Assembly (NCBI GenBank): GCA_900642245.1 | Contig: CAAAJI010000008.1 | Coordinates: 126,488-190,487 of the forward strand | Length of the DNA: 64,000 nt | Source: Fragilaria radians | Lineage: Eukaryota > Bacillariophyta > Fragilariophyceae > Fragilariales > Fragilariaceae | Direction of reading: 5' to 3' | Shown here: in pieces, positions 55,796-64,000 of the stretch | How the letters are laid out: each line of letters begins with the position of its first letter | Numbering within the stretch: position 1 is the stretch's first letter | Translations under genes and position numbers: made by a program | The notes under the pieces: generated by a model | Seen by the model: the letters and a program-made list of their open reading frames with translations, nothing else | The model's database searches: none | Told to the model about the DNA's origin: nothing

Positions 55796-56431
55796 ATGCC
55801 ACAACAAACGATGCCTACAGGACAAGATTGGACGACTCAGAATGCAGGTCGTGGAGATGGACTGAAATCATCTTCAATTCCTAAATCTGGACGAGAATTA
55901 GATTCCTTGAAGGCGAAGGGATTGATCACCACGGAAAAGCGGTACGTGTGTGTATATGGTTGGCCTAATCGTGTGTTTATCTTCGTAGATCGTTTCGATG
56001 GAATCAACACACACGCTTTTTCTCACTCTACTCTCATTACTTGGTAATTTAGGCAGTCGAATAGCAGTGGCACTACCATAATGTCGGCCCGAAAATTGGA
56101 CGAAGCGACGGAAGCTGTTCATATTGCAAGAGTTGACAAGGAACTGTCAAAGGCCATTGCGCAAGCACGTACAGCACTTAAATTATCTCAAAAAGACCTT
56201 GCTACGGCTATCAACTCCAAGCCACAGATTATTGCAGAGTATGAAAATGGAAAGGCTATTCCAGATGGGAAGATTATTGCAGCCTTGGAGAGAAAGCTTC
56301 AAACGAAATTACCTCGTCCTGGTAAAACCAAGCTCCCACCTAAGGATCCTGTGGCGGCTGCTAAAGCTGCACAGGTGAAAGCTGCTACTAATGGAGGTTT
56401 GACTAGAGGAGGTCCACCAAAGCGCCGATAG
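55796..56431 (+). CDS. mbf1: Multiprotein bridging factor 1 (MBF1), transcriptional coactivator
   Basis: Two exons, 55796-55941 and 56053-56431, with a 111-bp intron (GTACGT...TTTAG). The product has 174 residues. The N-terminal MBF1 domain covers 5-80, with QDWTTQNAGRGDGLKSSSIP and a basic region followed by the KLDEATE helix. The C-terminal helix-turn-helix (Cro/C1 type) spans about 90-145, containing ALKLSQKDLATAINSKPQII then EYENGKAIPD, which are the hallmark residues of MBF1. A Lys/Pro/Ala-rich tail ends GGPPKRR. MBF1 bridges TATA-binding protein and bZIP activators, and in many eukaryotes supports stress responses and ribosome-associated frame maintenance. The gene converges on the second arrestin-like gene with a 113-bp gap. 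Confidence 0.95.
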
Positions 56432-56544
56432 AGGATACATTCACTCGCCAAATACTTGAGTAATAATCAACATTGAAGTTCAAGTTTACTTCCAGCTACT
56501 ACTCACGTATGCCACGTAATCTTCATTAATGATTATATATGAAT

Positions 56545-57885
56545 CTAATTTGCTTTTTTCTTTTGAAATCTTAAAAGGAAATTACCTTCTCGAGCTGTTT
56601 TCTTCGCTTGTGAGTGATGGGCGGGTTTTTCCACATCAAGACTGGACATGGCGAAGCCCTTTTTGGTTTCCCGTTTCACACTTGTAGGTGATTTGTTGTG
56701 AACAAGTTCGACATGCTTCTCATCGATTTTATTTTGCAACTTGTTTGATACGTCATCAGAAGAAATCTTCTTCAGTTGAGGTGTGCTGCAAGATTCAATT
56801 ATAGACCTGGGATTGTCATGGTTTTCCCTTATAGCTTTGGAATTATCATGTTCAATAGAAAGTTGCTTAGCCAAGTGATTCCGCATGGTCACGAGCGCAC
56901 AAGATTCAGGAAAGTCAGTACACCATTCATTAGTAGCAACTTTCACAGACAACATATGTTGCACAGTCATTAATTCCCCTTGAAACGAATCTCGAGCGTC
57001 CATTGGCAGCATCAATTCAACTTCGAGCCGACCTGGAAATGAATTTTCACGCGATCCCGACGTTTTCCAAAACCTGCGCACAAGGGATTTAGGAATGTTG
57101 TGAAATGCATTCAAAGGCATCCATGCTTCGTTTCGAGGGATAATTTCTTGGGAAGCTAATGTACGACTGTTTACTTGCATCATGGCATCGCCGCCAAACT
57201 TCCATGTTACCACTTCTTCCCAGTTCACCGATAAGGACTTTACCTGAACTCGTGATTCGTTCTTGCCGATGATGCCAACCTTTACGCAGCCTCCAGGTCT
57301 GCCTATAGTGCTGTCGGTGTCCCAGCCCAATGTCATGCATCCACGATCGATGCAATAGCAATTACGGAGCTGAAACTGTTCCAGCGGAAAAACTACGGGT
57401 TGCGCGTCAAACTTCCTTTCTTTCGACGATGCAATCATTGTGATGTGTTTGATTGTAGAAATGTGTGACTCACCATTACTCTGCGACAAATATGCAACAA
57501 GCCTATATCGAATGTCGCAACTGTATACGTCAACAGAGAAATTCATCGTGGAAGGCAAGTCACTGGGTACTTGGAATTGAAAAGGAAAAATATTTCTACC
57601 GACCTCCAAGCTTTTCGTGGTAAAGGTAGTCACAGGGATTTTCATTTCGATTATACTTGCAACTGAACTTCTTATAGCTGAAGGTAACTCGATTGGATCA
57701 ATGTTTCCAGCTTGCTTCTTGGATTCCACTTTCGAAGTCATGGAAGTCACTTCCTCGCCGATCAACTCAAGATGGATTCCAGATATTTCTGTCAAGTACG
57801 ATTCTGAGGTCAGTTCAATGTCACCCTTTATCAAGGTTCCTGCGTTCAATGCGCTGTTATCCAGTCTGATATTGATGCCGATCAT
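56545..57885 (-). CDS. Arrestin-fold protein, second family member
   Basis: Single-exon gene, 446 residues. It begins directly with the N domain (MIGINIRLDNSALNAGTLIK), has PFQFQVPSDLPSTMNFSVD near 112-130, the segment CMTLGWDTDS then PGGCVKVGIIGKNESRVQVK near 182-215, and VELMLPMDARDSFQGELMTV near 300-320. These blocks line up with the arrestin at 4749-6452 in the same order and spacing, so the two are paralogues. The tail after about 350 is shorter than in the other copy (roughly 100 residues), very polar and Lys/His-rich, and ends in basic LLRFQKKKAN. A trafficking or signalling adaptor role is inferred from the fold. The flanks of the two genes share nothing visible, and they lie 50 kb apart on opposite strands. 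Confidence 0.78.
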   Translation of the reverse strand: MIGINIRLDNSALNAGTLIKGDIELTSESYLTEISGIHLELIGEEVTSMTSKVESKKQAGNIDPIELPSAIRSSVASIIEMKIPVTTFTTKSLEVGRNIFPFQFQVPSDLPSTMNFSVDVYSCDIRYRLVAYLSQSNGESHISTIKHITMIASSKERKFDAQPVVFPLEQFQLRNCYCIDRGCMTLGWDTDSTIGRPGGCVKVGIIGKNESRVQVKSLSVNWEEVVTWKFGGDAMMQVNSRTLASQEIIPRNEAWMPLNAFHNIPKSLVRRFWKTSGSRENSFPGRLEVELMLPMDARDSFQGELMTVQHMLSVKVATNEWCTDFPESCALVTMRNHLAKQLSIEHDNSKAIRENHDNPRSIIESCSTPQLKKISSDDVSNKLQNKIDEKHVELVHNKSPTSVKRETKKGFAMSSLDVEKPAHHSQAKKTAREGNFLLRFQKKKAN

Positions 57886-58830
57886 AATTGATTATTACTT
57901 CCGTTTGCTAGAACGATTTCAAATTTATAATTCCAATCGGTATTGTCGAGGAAATCGTGAAGTTGCTCAAATAAACGAAAAAAGTGAGTGCCTTCTATGT
58001 ATGTTTGATCGTGCGTACCTGATTACCACAGTCACAAATTATTAGGGATAAGGGATTCTTGGATGTAATAGGCAATACTAGAAGGATTTTAGCTTTTATC
58101 AGTCTATCAGTCTGAATTAGTGAATTTCTAAGAGGACCTACTATTCTAGACCCAGGTAACCTTCTTTTAACAACGTACTTTTCTCGTGGCACCGAGTAAA
58201 GGGGTTCAAAACCTGCTCATCTCCCTTCCCCCCAAGTGAGTTGTTGAGTTCCTACGGAAGCATAGGGTTGTTGGGAATAAGTATAAGTATGGTAAAGAAT
58301 AGATGGTTGAACAGACACTGCTCGCCGTAGATAATGGTTTACAATCAAAAGGCTGCTTCAATTCGGCCAGAGGTGAAAAGACTGTATATTTAAAAATTAC
58401 AGAGGAGTATTGCAAAGCTAATAGATACCGAAGAAAGAAATAAGACTAAAGTGTGTTAGAAATAACAAATTCATTAGAAGGTGCTGCATTAGCATGGAAT
58501 GCTGATACATTTATTATTTTATTAGCTCGAGCTCTTACTACAAGCCGTAGCTAGTGGTGTAACGGTGGGTTCAATTGCACAGAATCCTACATTCCCAATT
58601 CTTCCAGAAATGTTACTTAAATGTGTCCACTTCTCAGCCCCTATACTAAATGAATGTAAAACCAATTGTTTCATTTACATCAAAATAAATTGACAAACTT
58701 CAATGAAATGTACTGCCTTTATTCAGAAGATTTGCTACGCCTCCAATTCTATCATTCCGCTTCATTTTCCGCTAATGATTTCAAAACAGCATAATACAAA
58801 TGTGGTTTACACTTGCCACCAAGGCCCTCA
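57886..58830. other. Intergenic, no gene seen
   Basis: 945 bp upstream of the minus-strand arrestin gene. Short frames only (57617-58045 on plus is the shadow of the arrestin gene; 58206-58415 minus has no motif). I looked for a tRNA near GGTGGGTTCAATTGC (58566) but could not fold an acceptor stem. Confidence 0.4.
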
Positions 58831-59356
58831 ATGATTTATCCCTGTGTCTTATTCCTATTTGTCATAATTCTGCAAGTCTATGAAGAAGAAGCCATGCCTC
58901 ATGATTTTATTTTTATTTTGGCATTGCTATGCAAGGTGGTATCAACATTAGTTGGCATAGCATTGCCAGTAACATCAAAAATTTCCAATGATCTTTAAAT
59001 TACCTCTAGACATGTTAAAAGGTTGAAGAAAGCAGTCAAATCTTTACATTCTCCGTTGGGCAAAGCCAAGCAAAGAATTAGGGAAAGCCTATGATGATTT
59101 ATCCCTGAGTCTTATTCGTATTTGTCATAATTCTGCAAGTCTATGAAGTAGAAGCAATGCCTCATGGTTTTATATTTATTTTGGCATTGCTATTCAAGGT
59201 GGTATCAATATTATTTGGCATAGCATTGCCAGTAATATCAAAAGATTCCAATTATCTTTAAAACACCCTTGGACATGTTGAAAGGTTGAAGAATGCAGTC
59301 AAATCTTTGCATTAACCCGTAGGCAAAGCCAAGCAAAGAATTAGGGAAAGCCTATC
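58831..59356. repeat. Two-copy tandem repeat, 263-bp period
   Basis: ATGATTTATCCCTGTGTCTT at 58831 recurs as ATGATTTATCCCTGAGTCTT at 59094. The copies agree along their length, including CATAATTCTGCAAGTCTATG and GGCAAAGCCAAGCAAAGAAT. They differ by scattered base changes, for example AAGAAGAAG versus AAGTAGAAG. The small open frame in copy 1 (58813-58998) is broken by a stop in copy 2, so the repeat is not evidently coding. Confidence 0.92.
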
Positions 59357-60143
59357 TGAAGTATAGATCAATTATTGAATTTTGATGTGTAGGCAAAAGG
59401 ACCATTCGAACGATAAAGTAGCTGTTTCTCTTTAAAATAAGTTTAAGGTCAGGGAAAGGAAACGCTATCACTTTCCATGCGCTGAAGTCCCTCAGCCTCA
59501 TGATGTCCCGTTATTTACCAATGTGCTTACATCCAAAGTACTTTCTGCTTCAAGTTTGCCACCAAAATTATCTTTTGAAACAAGTTTTCAAGCAAATTTG
59601 TGGACATCTGTTTTGATCTGTTTGAAAAGGAAAGGAGAAATGTAAGAGGTAATTGCAAAACTCAACGAAAAGGATTGTCATCTTTCAAGAATAGCATTTA
59701 CGAAGGAATGCTACTCATAATTTAGCTAGGGAATGAATTGATTTCCAATTTCCAAGCTATGGTATCATCAATTACGATGATAGCAGAGTCGATTTCTCAT
59801 CGAATCTCTTGACAAGAATTTCACTATTGCCGCATGCATTTTCGGGATGGACTTCAAGCACAACCTTGTGCGATGTCATTCATCTGTTGATACTTTTGAC
59901 GCCCCGGGTCATTGGTACGGCATTGCAATACAAATTCTTTCCGACGTACCTGCAATAAATTGATTTCTAAATGGATTGTGATTGATTGTTCAGAAGCATG
60001 CCTTTGTAACTTGTCAAAGGAGTTTTTGAGCTTGGATGCCTGACATTATTTCAAAGATTTAACATTCCTCCAAAATTTGATCCTTGGGGCTTTGGTTGAT
60101 GCTGCACGAAAACTCTTGATTTTGTTGAAATTGTTTAACGAGT
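59357..60143. other. Intergenic, possible mobile-element debris
   Basis: 790 bp. A frame around 59845-59960 (FGMDFKHNL...) faintly resembles retroelement protease wording, but no D-S/T-G or other diagnostic residue is present, so I do not call it. Confidence 0.3.
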
Positions 60144-60989
60144 TTACGGTTCATTCCTTCGAAGCAGGTCTTGGTACTCATCTTGAATCGTACTTCTGGG
60201 TTCTGCAGCTTGGATGTTGCATAGGGGACAATTATTGCGTCTTATCAACCAGTCTTTGAGACATTCCACATGAAATTTGTGATCACACGTTAAGGATCCA
60301 ACTCTCATTCCTTTCTGAAAACTTCCCAAACAAATGGTGCAAACATGTTCTTCATCATCAGATAGACTATCGTATACTTTGGTGCGCAAAGCCAAAAAAT
60401 TTCGATGGTTAGGGACCACTTCCTCTACTAAACTGATATCAGAGCTTATCACGTTTGTATTTTCGCTATTCAAATTGCCTCCGCTTTGGATCGTACGCAT
60501 GTGAAAATCTCTTAGAATAAAGAAAACTCTATCAGGATGTCGGCGCTGCAAATGATTTAGATCTCGATCCAGTGAAGTACGACAGAGAAGTCGCAAGACG
60601 TAAGATGTAGCAAACCGACCTCGCTGAGTGAAAACAACCATAAATAACACAACTAAAAGCCAAAACAGGAGGAAGGGAAACAAATTTCCGAAAAAAAATT
60701 TCACGGACGATTGCCAGCACAACATTTGACCAGATCTAGTCACTTCGCAGGTATCCTTCTCCATCTGGCAAAAAAATGGCGTAGATGGATTCATATTACA
60801 AGGGCACCGACGAACCAAAAGCGCAGAGCCTCGATAACTGTCGTCATACCAACCAAGTTGAGGCATGTCATTTCCTGTAATATTTGTGACATTCTTTGCT
60901 GTATCAATGTAAAATTTACCATCAGAATCATTTCGTTGAATGACTTCAGGAGATTGATCCTTGAGGCTACAGATGCTTGACAATGCCAT
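60144..60989 (-). CDS. Membrane-anchored RING-H2 E3 ubiquitin ligase
   Basis: Open frame of 281 residues from the ATG at 60989. The N-terminal ~95 residues look lumenal or extracellular: they have two N-glycosylation sites (NVT, NIT) and many cysteines (RCPCN, FFCQ, DTCEV, LCW). One membrane helix spans 98-121 (KFFFGNLFPFLLFWLLVVLF). A cytosolic linker follows, then a RING-H2 domain at 217-257: C217-x2-C220, C235-x-H237-x2-H240-x2-C243, C254-x2-C257, in CTICLGSFQ and CDHKFHVECL...NNCPLC. It should accept ubiquitin-loaded E2 enzymes and ubiquitinate membrane or endosomal proteins. The listed start leaves no clear signal peptide. The frame remains open upstream through a hydrophobic stretch (VNCFSFSLTM) to beyond 61060 without an ATG, so a small upstream exon supplying the signal is likely. 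Confidence 0.85.
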   Translation of the reverse strand: MALSSICSLKDQSPEVIQRNDSDGKFYIDTAKNVTNITGNDMPQLGWYDDSYRGSALLVRRCPCNMNPSTPFFCQMEKDTCEVTRSGQMLCWQSSVKFFFGNLFPFLLFWLLVVLFMVVFTQRGRFATSYVLRLLCRTSLDRDLNHLQRRHPDRVFFILRDFHMRTIQSGGNLNSENTNVISSDISLVEEVVPNHRNFLALRTKVYDSLSDDEEHVCTICLGSFQKGMRVGSLTCDHKFHVECLKDWLIRRNNCPLCNIQAAEPRSTIQDEYQDLLRRNEP

Positions 60990-62481
60990 CGTCAGCGAAA
61001 ATGAAAAACAGTTTACTTGGCATATTACACCAACAGTACTACTACGTATGGGGTACTAACCTTAATACCTGCAAGTCGTGGAAAAAAAAGTACCACTTCT
61101 TTTTCTCTCTGCCTTATAGACACAAATGTGACGCAAGCAAAGAAAATCAGTAAATTATCTTAATCCCTTGGCAGGAGCGAAAATTAGTTGCCGGCTCTAA
61201 ACCCCATTCGTGAACAACTCAAGATCAGGGACTCAAAATAAAATTGTCAGTAAAAAGATATCATGATTAGATCTGAAAGTGCATATATTACTACAATCAT
61301 ATTGGATTAAACAAGATCATGGCAGCCATGAAAGCGTGTCAATATGGTTATGCTGCATCAAAACTAAGCCTCATAGATCAAGGATCTATTTATCTTATCA
61401 CTACATCCAAAATGAAGATACAGTGCATTAAGAGTTACTTGTATCCTGAGGACACAGTTCCAAATTGGCAATTTTTTTCAACACTGTATCTTTGGTTGGG
61501 GAAACATTATGAGAGTATAGCTTGTTATCACATCAAACCAGGTGATTGTGCTCAAAGCTAAGCATAACTGTATTCCTGTAGGGAACATAAAAGCAGATGA
61601 TCTAATTGCCCCTGATAAAATGTGACGACTAATCTTGATGATTAATACTAAAAAACAACACTTTTAAAGACTACCCACGTAAGCTAGAAATGAAACTAAC
61701 AAGGCTCTATGCTTTAATTAGGAGAGTAAATGCCTCAAATTTAAGTTCTTTGCAGAAAAAAATTGAGTACCTACACTATTGGAATATCAGACAAGACATT
61801 AAAGCAGCCTACACCAAGAGTGGGACCATTCTTAATGTGAAGGCTCTAAAAACCATAGATTAAATACATCAGTCATTTGAACAGCCAACTACTACCACAA
61901 CATGTGGTTTCGCAGAATGGGCATGTAGCCTCTTTGACAAGTTACACATCAAGCGTAGTCATGGTTGCAGGGCTTTGAAAATGTTTGTGGATAGAAGAGG
62001 AGATTCTTGAGTTGAAGTCCAAGGTTTGGGCAAAATACATAATAATCATGCCTTTCATATGCTATGTAATCACTTGCATTTTGCTTCAATTCACTCCTGT
62101 TTGTATAGAAAGAAACTTTACATGTGAATCTTGCAAGTCAGGAATTGATTATGTCACCTTTACTGAATATATGGTTATTTGGATTTACCTAGAATAATAC
62201 GAACTTCATCATCAGTATCCAGAGTGAAATTACAAGGGATGAAACATATCACTTGATTGCTGATGACATTGAAATGCACCATTAAATGCAACTCCTTTTC
62301 CCTCACTACGCTAATGTTCACGAATGGAAAAATCATGATGCATCATCAGCTTTTGACATCATCCTTAAAGTGAAAGGCAGCCTACGTAATGCAAAACTTT
62401 ATGCATGTACTAAAAACCGAAACTGTACTCGGTACCTTTTCAATACAGTAATCTCAAGATCACACAATACATAGTAACAAG
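60990..62481. other. Intergenic, no gene seen
   Basis: 1.5 kb between divergent genes. Plus-strand frames at 61319-61561, 61985-62197 and 62286-62474 have no recognised motif. The left end may hold a missing first exon of the RING gene. Confidence 0.4.
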
Positions 62482-63246
62482 ATGTCATTGAGGGGGCGGA
62501 GATTTTTGGATTCAATAAAATCGCGTTTTGGACGTTACATCACACTTCCTTGTCCGCCTTATGGCTTACCTGAATATTGGGAATCCGCTTACAAGAGCAT
62601 TCTGCCAGAAGATGTGATCGAATGGAGCGATATAGATTTACAAAATGATTTGCTCGAGTACCAATATAAAGGCACGAAAAATGAAGGGAACGAAAAAGTC
62701 ACAACAACTTTTGCTGAGGCGATAAGACTTTCTCCGAAAGATACGGAAAAATCTGTCATGATTCTTGGTTGTGGATACTCTAAACTAGGCGAAGACATGA
62801 TGTCAAATGGTTGGCAAAAGATTATTCAAGTCGATATTGTACCCAAAGTCATATCAGACATTTCCAAGCGATGTGATCCAAAAATTCAGTTGGTTAAAGA
62901 TGATGCAACGTCTCTATCTAAATTCGAGACATCATCAATAGATGCAATTGTAGACAAAGGATTGCTTGACTCTCTTTTCATAGCTGAAGAGAGAAAACAA
63001 ATGCATGCTATAATGGAGAGCGCTCACCGTGTTCTCAAACCAATGGGAACTTTCGCTGTTCTCAGTCTATCCGAGCCACAGTATTTGTTACAGACTTTAA
63101 TAAACTCGAATATACGAGGGAGTAACGCCCAACAATTAATACCTCTTGACACTCAAGCACTTGATAGCACTTTTCTTTATCGGTTTCAGAAACCAGAGAC
63201 AGTTTTTGATAAAACTAAAAGTAATAAATCAAAATCCCGCCGATAG
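62482..63246 (+). CDS. METTL13/EEF1AKMT4-type SAM-dependent methyltransferase
   Basis: Single-exon gene, 254 residues. The class I methyltransferase core is clear. LPEYWESAYKSI near 29-40 is the N-terminal 'YWE--Y' motif of this family. Motif I is VMILGCGYSKLGEDM (92-106), where the GxGxS loop binds S-adenosylmethionine. VDIVPKVISDIS (117-128) has the ribose-binding Asp118. DDATSL (140-145) and IDAIVDKGLLDSLF (143-156) include the DKG-LD signature shared with METTL13 and EEF1AKMT4/ECE2. HRVLKPMGTFAVLSLSEP (182-199) is the beta-5 region. Relatives methylate lysines or the N-terminus of elongation factor eEF1A; that substrate is only an inference here. The N-terminus is basic (MSLRGRRFLDSIKSRFGR) and could act as a targeting signal. 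Confidence 0.85.
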   Translation: MSLRGRRFLDSIKSRFGRYITLPCPPYGLPEYWESAYKSILPEDVIEWSDIDLQNDLLEYQYKGTKNEGNEKVTTTFAEAIRLSPKDTEKSVMILGCGYSKLGEDMMSNGWQKIIQVDIVPKVISDISKRCDPKIQLVKDDATSLSKFETSSIDAIVDKGLLDSLFIAEERKQMHAIMESAHRVLKPMGTFAVLSLSEPQYLLQTLINSNIRGSNAQQLIPLDTQALDSTFLYRFQKPETVFDKTKSNKSKSRR

Positions 63247-63547
63247 CTTTGAAATAATGGCGATTTTAATGGAATAGTAACGCGTTATTGTCTACAAAAA
63301 TGTAAGGTACTTTCAGATTAAATCCAAGCTTAATGTTAGAGAATGCAAGCCATTCCTTGGCGTGAATTTCTACGATGAAAAATTTCAAAGCACTTTTCAA
63401 CTGGACAACGTGAGAATCATTATCATTACCACAAGCATCATTTAGAGTTTAATCAGTAATCTGAAACCCCTCCAGCACCTTTCTACAATTTATATTCCTC
63501 ACTTCTTGAGTATACAACGCAGGGTCTCATCACTTTCAAAAGGTTAT
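63247..63547. other. Short intergenic region between convergent genes
   Basis: 301 bp with the 3' ends of the methyltransferase (plus) and the diatom-family gene (minus). No feature seen. Confidence 0.4.
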
Positions 63548-63898
63548 TCATGATGATCTTATGGAATTGATTTTCCTCTGTGGAATAAAAGCTACCAGTC
63601 TTTGGCTTCTCCTTCCAGTTCGATGTCCTAGAGCACGTCTTACCTTTAGTTTTTGGATGATATCAGCTCTCTCAAAGCCGAAATTCTCAATAAGCTTACG
63701 TTGTCGCTCTTCAGGAGCAAGATAGAAGCATGATCTTGTTCTCTTGACCTTCTCTCGTAAATCAATGTGGATTGGCGAATCCTCCACAAAAGTCCAATCA
63801 AGGGAAAGAGGAATGCCACAAGACACGGAGGGGGAATCACCTATTGTGACATCGTAGTGACGGATCGAAATCGTGGAGAAGACTACCTTTTTCACCAT
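63548..63898 (-). CDS. Small diatom-expanded family protein
   Basis: Single-exon gene, 116 residues, complete from ATG 63898 to the stop at 63548. The opening VVFSTISIRHYDVTIGDSPS followed by VSCGIPLSLDWTF matches a motif I know from a large unnamed protein family in diatoms: 'V-FSTV-IREY---LGDNPS-S-G-P-S-DW'. The middle 'LAPEERQRKLIENFGF...A(D/E)I' corresponds to the second conserved block 'L-P-ER---L--GYSR-EI'. The C-terminus is basic (GHRTGRRSQR). There is no signal peptide and no membrane segment. Function is unknown. The gene lies convergent to the methyltransferase. The related-lineage gene at 8200 belongs to a different diatom family, not this one. Confidence 0.75.
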   Translation of the reverse strand: MVKKVVFSTISIRHYDVTIGDSPSVSCGIPLSLDWTFVEDSPIHIDLREKVKRTRSCFYLAPEERQRKLIENFGFERADIIQKLKVRRALGHRTGRRSQRLVAFIPQRKINSIRSS

Positions 63899-64000
63899 GT
63901 TCTATAAATATTAGTGTTTTTGAATTATAAGCCTGAATCGATAAGTAGAAAAGGAATGAAAGAATAATTATGGAAGGTAACTGTGGAACTTGGGAATGAA

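Noticed and set aside
58540..58620. Possible tRNA because of a GGTTCAA-like T-loop.
   Set aside because: No acceptor, D or anticodon stem can be paired around it.
59845..59960. Frame with FGMDFKHNL resembling a gypsy-type protease segment.
   Set aside because: Only three or four residues agree with the usual wording, and the catalytic D-S/T-G is absent.

Overview
The window is nuclear DNA of a diatom, or a very close stramenopile relative. It is AT-rich and gene-poor. Genes have zero or one short GT-AG intron (72 to 197 bp), and the spaces between them are long and full of decayed transposons. Three things point to diatoms. Two genes (8200-8750 and 63548-63898) belong to protein families I know as multiplied in diatoms. 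The aldo/keto reductase has a presequence whose likely cleavage site is followed by phenylalanine, the diatom plastid-import signature. The Copia-type retroelement fragments have reverse transcriptase, integrase and RNase H wording typical of diatom elements. I cannot name the species.

Layout. 1-4.4 kb: minus-strand Copia remnants (gag/protease at the left edge, an RNase H end at 3.2-4.4 kb) and the first copy of a rearranged repeat. 4.7-8.75 kb: an arrestin-fold protein and a frameshifted diatom-family gene. 10.1-14.8 kb: the second copy of the rearranged repeat, a decayed hAT transposase, and a 20-base assembly gap flanked by two near-identical 1.24-1.26 kb blocks. 14.9-17.2 kb: MoaD and an unknown 559-residue protein. 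19.7-25.8 kb: plastid-type aldo/keto reductase, an ABC1/ADCK kinase and a small membrane protein. 25.9-32.8 kb: a transposon block made of a young pogo-like element and two Copia elements. 35-42 kb: two genes for the V-ATPase proteolipid c subunit, with a mitochondrial lipoyl-domain protein between them. 43-52.8 kb: an unknown two-exon gene, an F-box/WD40/AT-hook/zinc-finger protein and a family 8 glycosyltransferase. 55.8-57.9 kb: the MBF1 coactivator and a second arrestin-fold protein, convergent. 60-64 kb: a membrane RING-H2 ligase, a METTL13-type methyltransferase and a second diatom-family protein.

The genes are unlinked housekeeping or regulatory genes: cofactor synthesis, proton pumping, mitochondrial metabolism, ubiquitin ligation and glycosylation. 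Nothing looks like an operon, a defence island or a biosynthetic cluster. I saw no rRNA, tRNA or CRISPR array, though tRNAs cannot be excluded by eye. The features most worth a second look are structural: the duplication with an inverted internal segment (1.6-2.4 versus 10.15-10.98 kb), the mirrored blocks at the gap, the nearly intact pogo transposase beside a gene with no visible 5' end, and several unusual domain architectures. I did not find a convincing new biological system.
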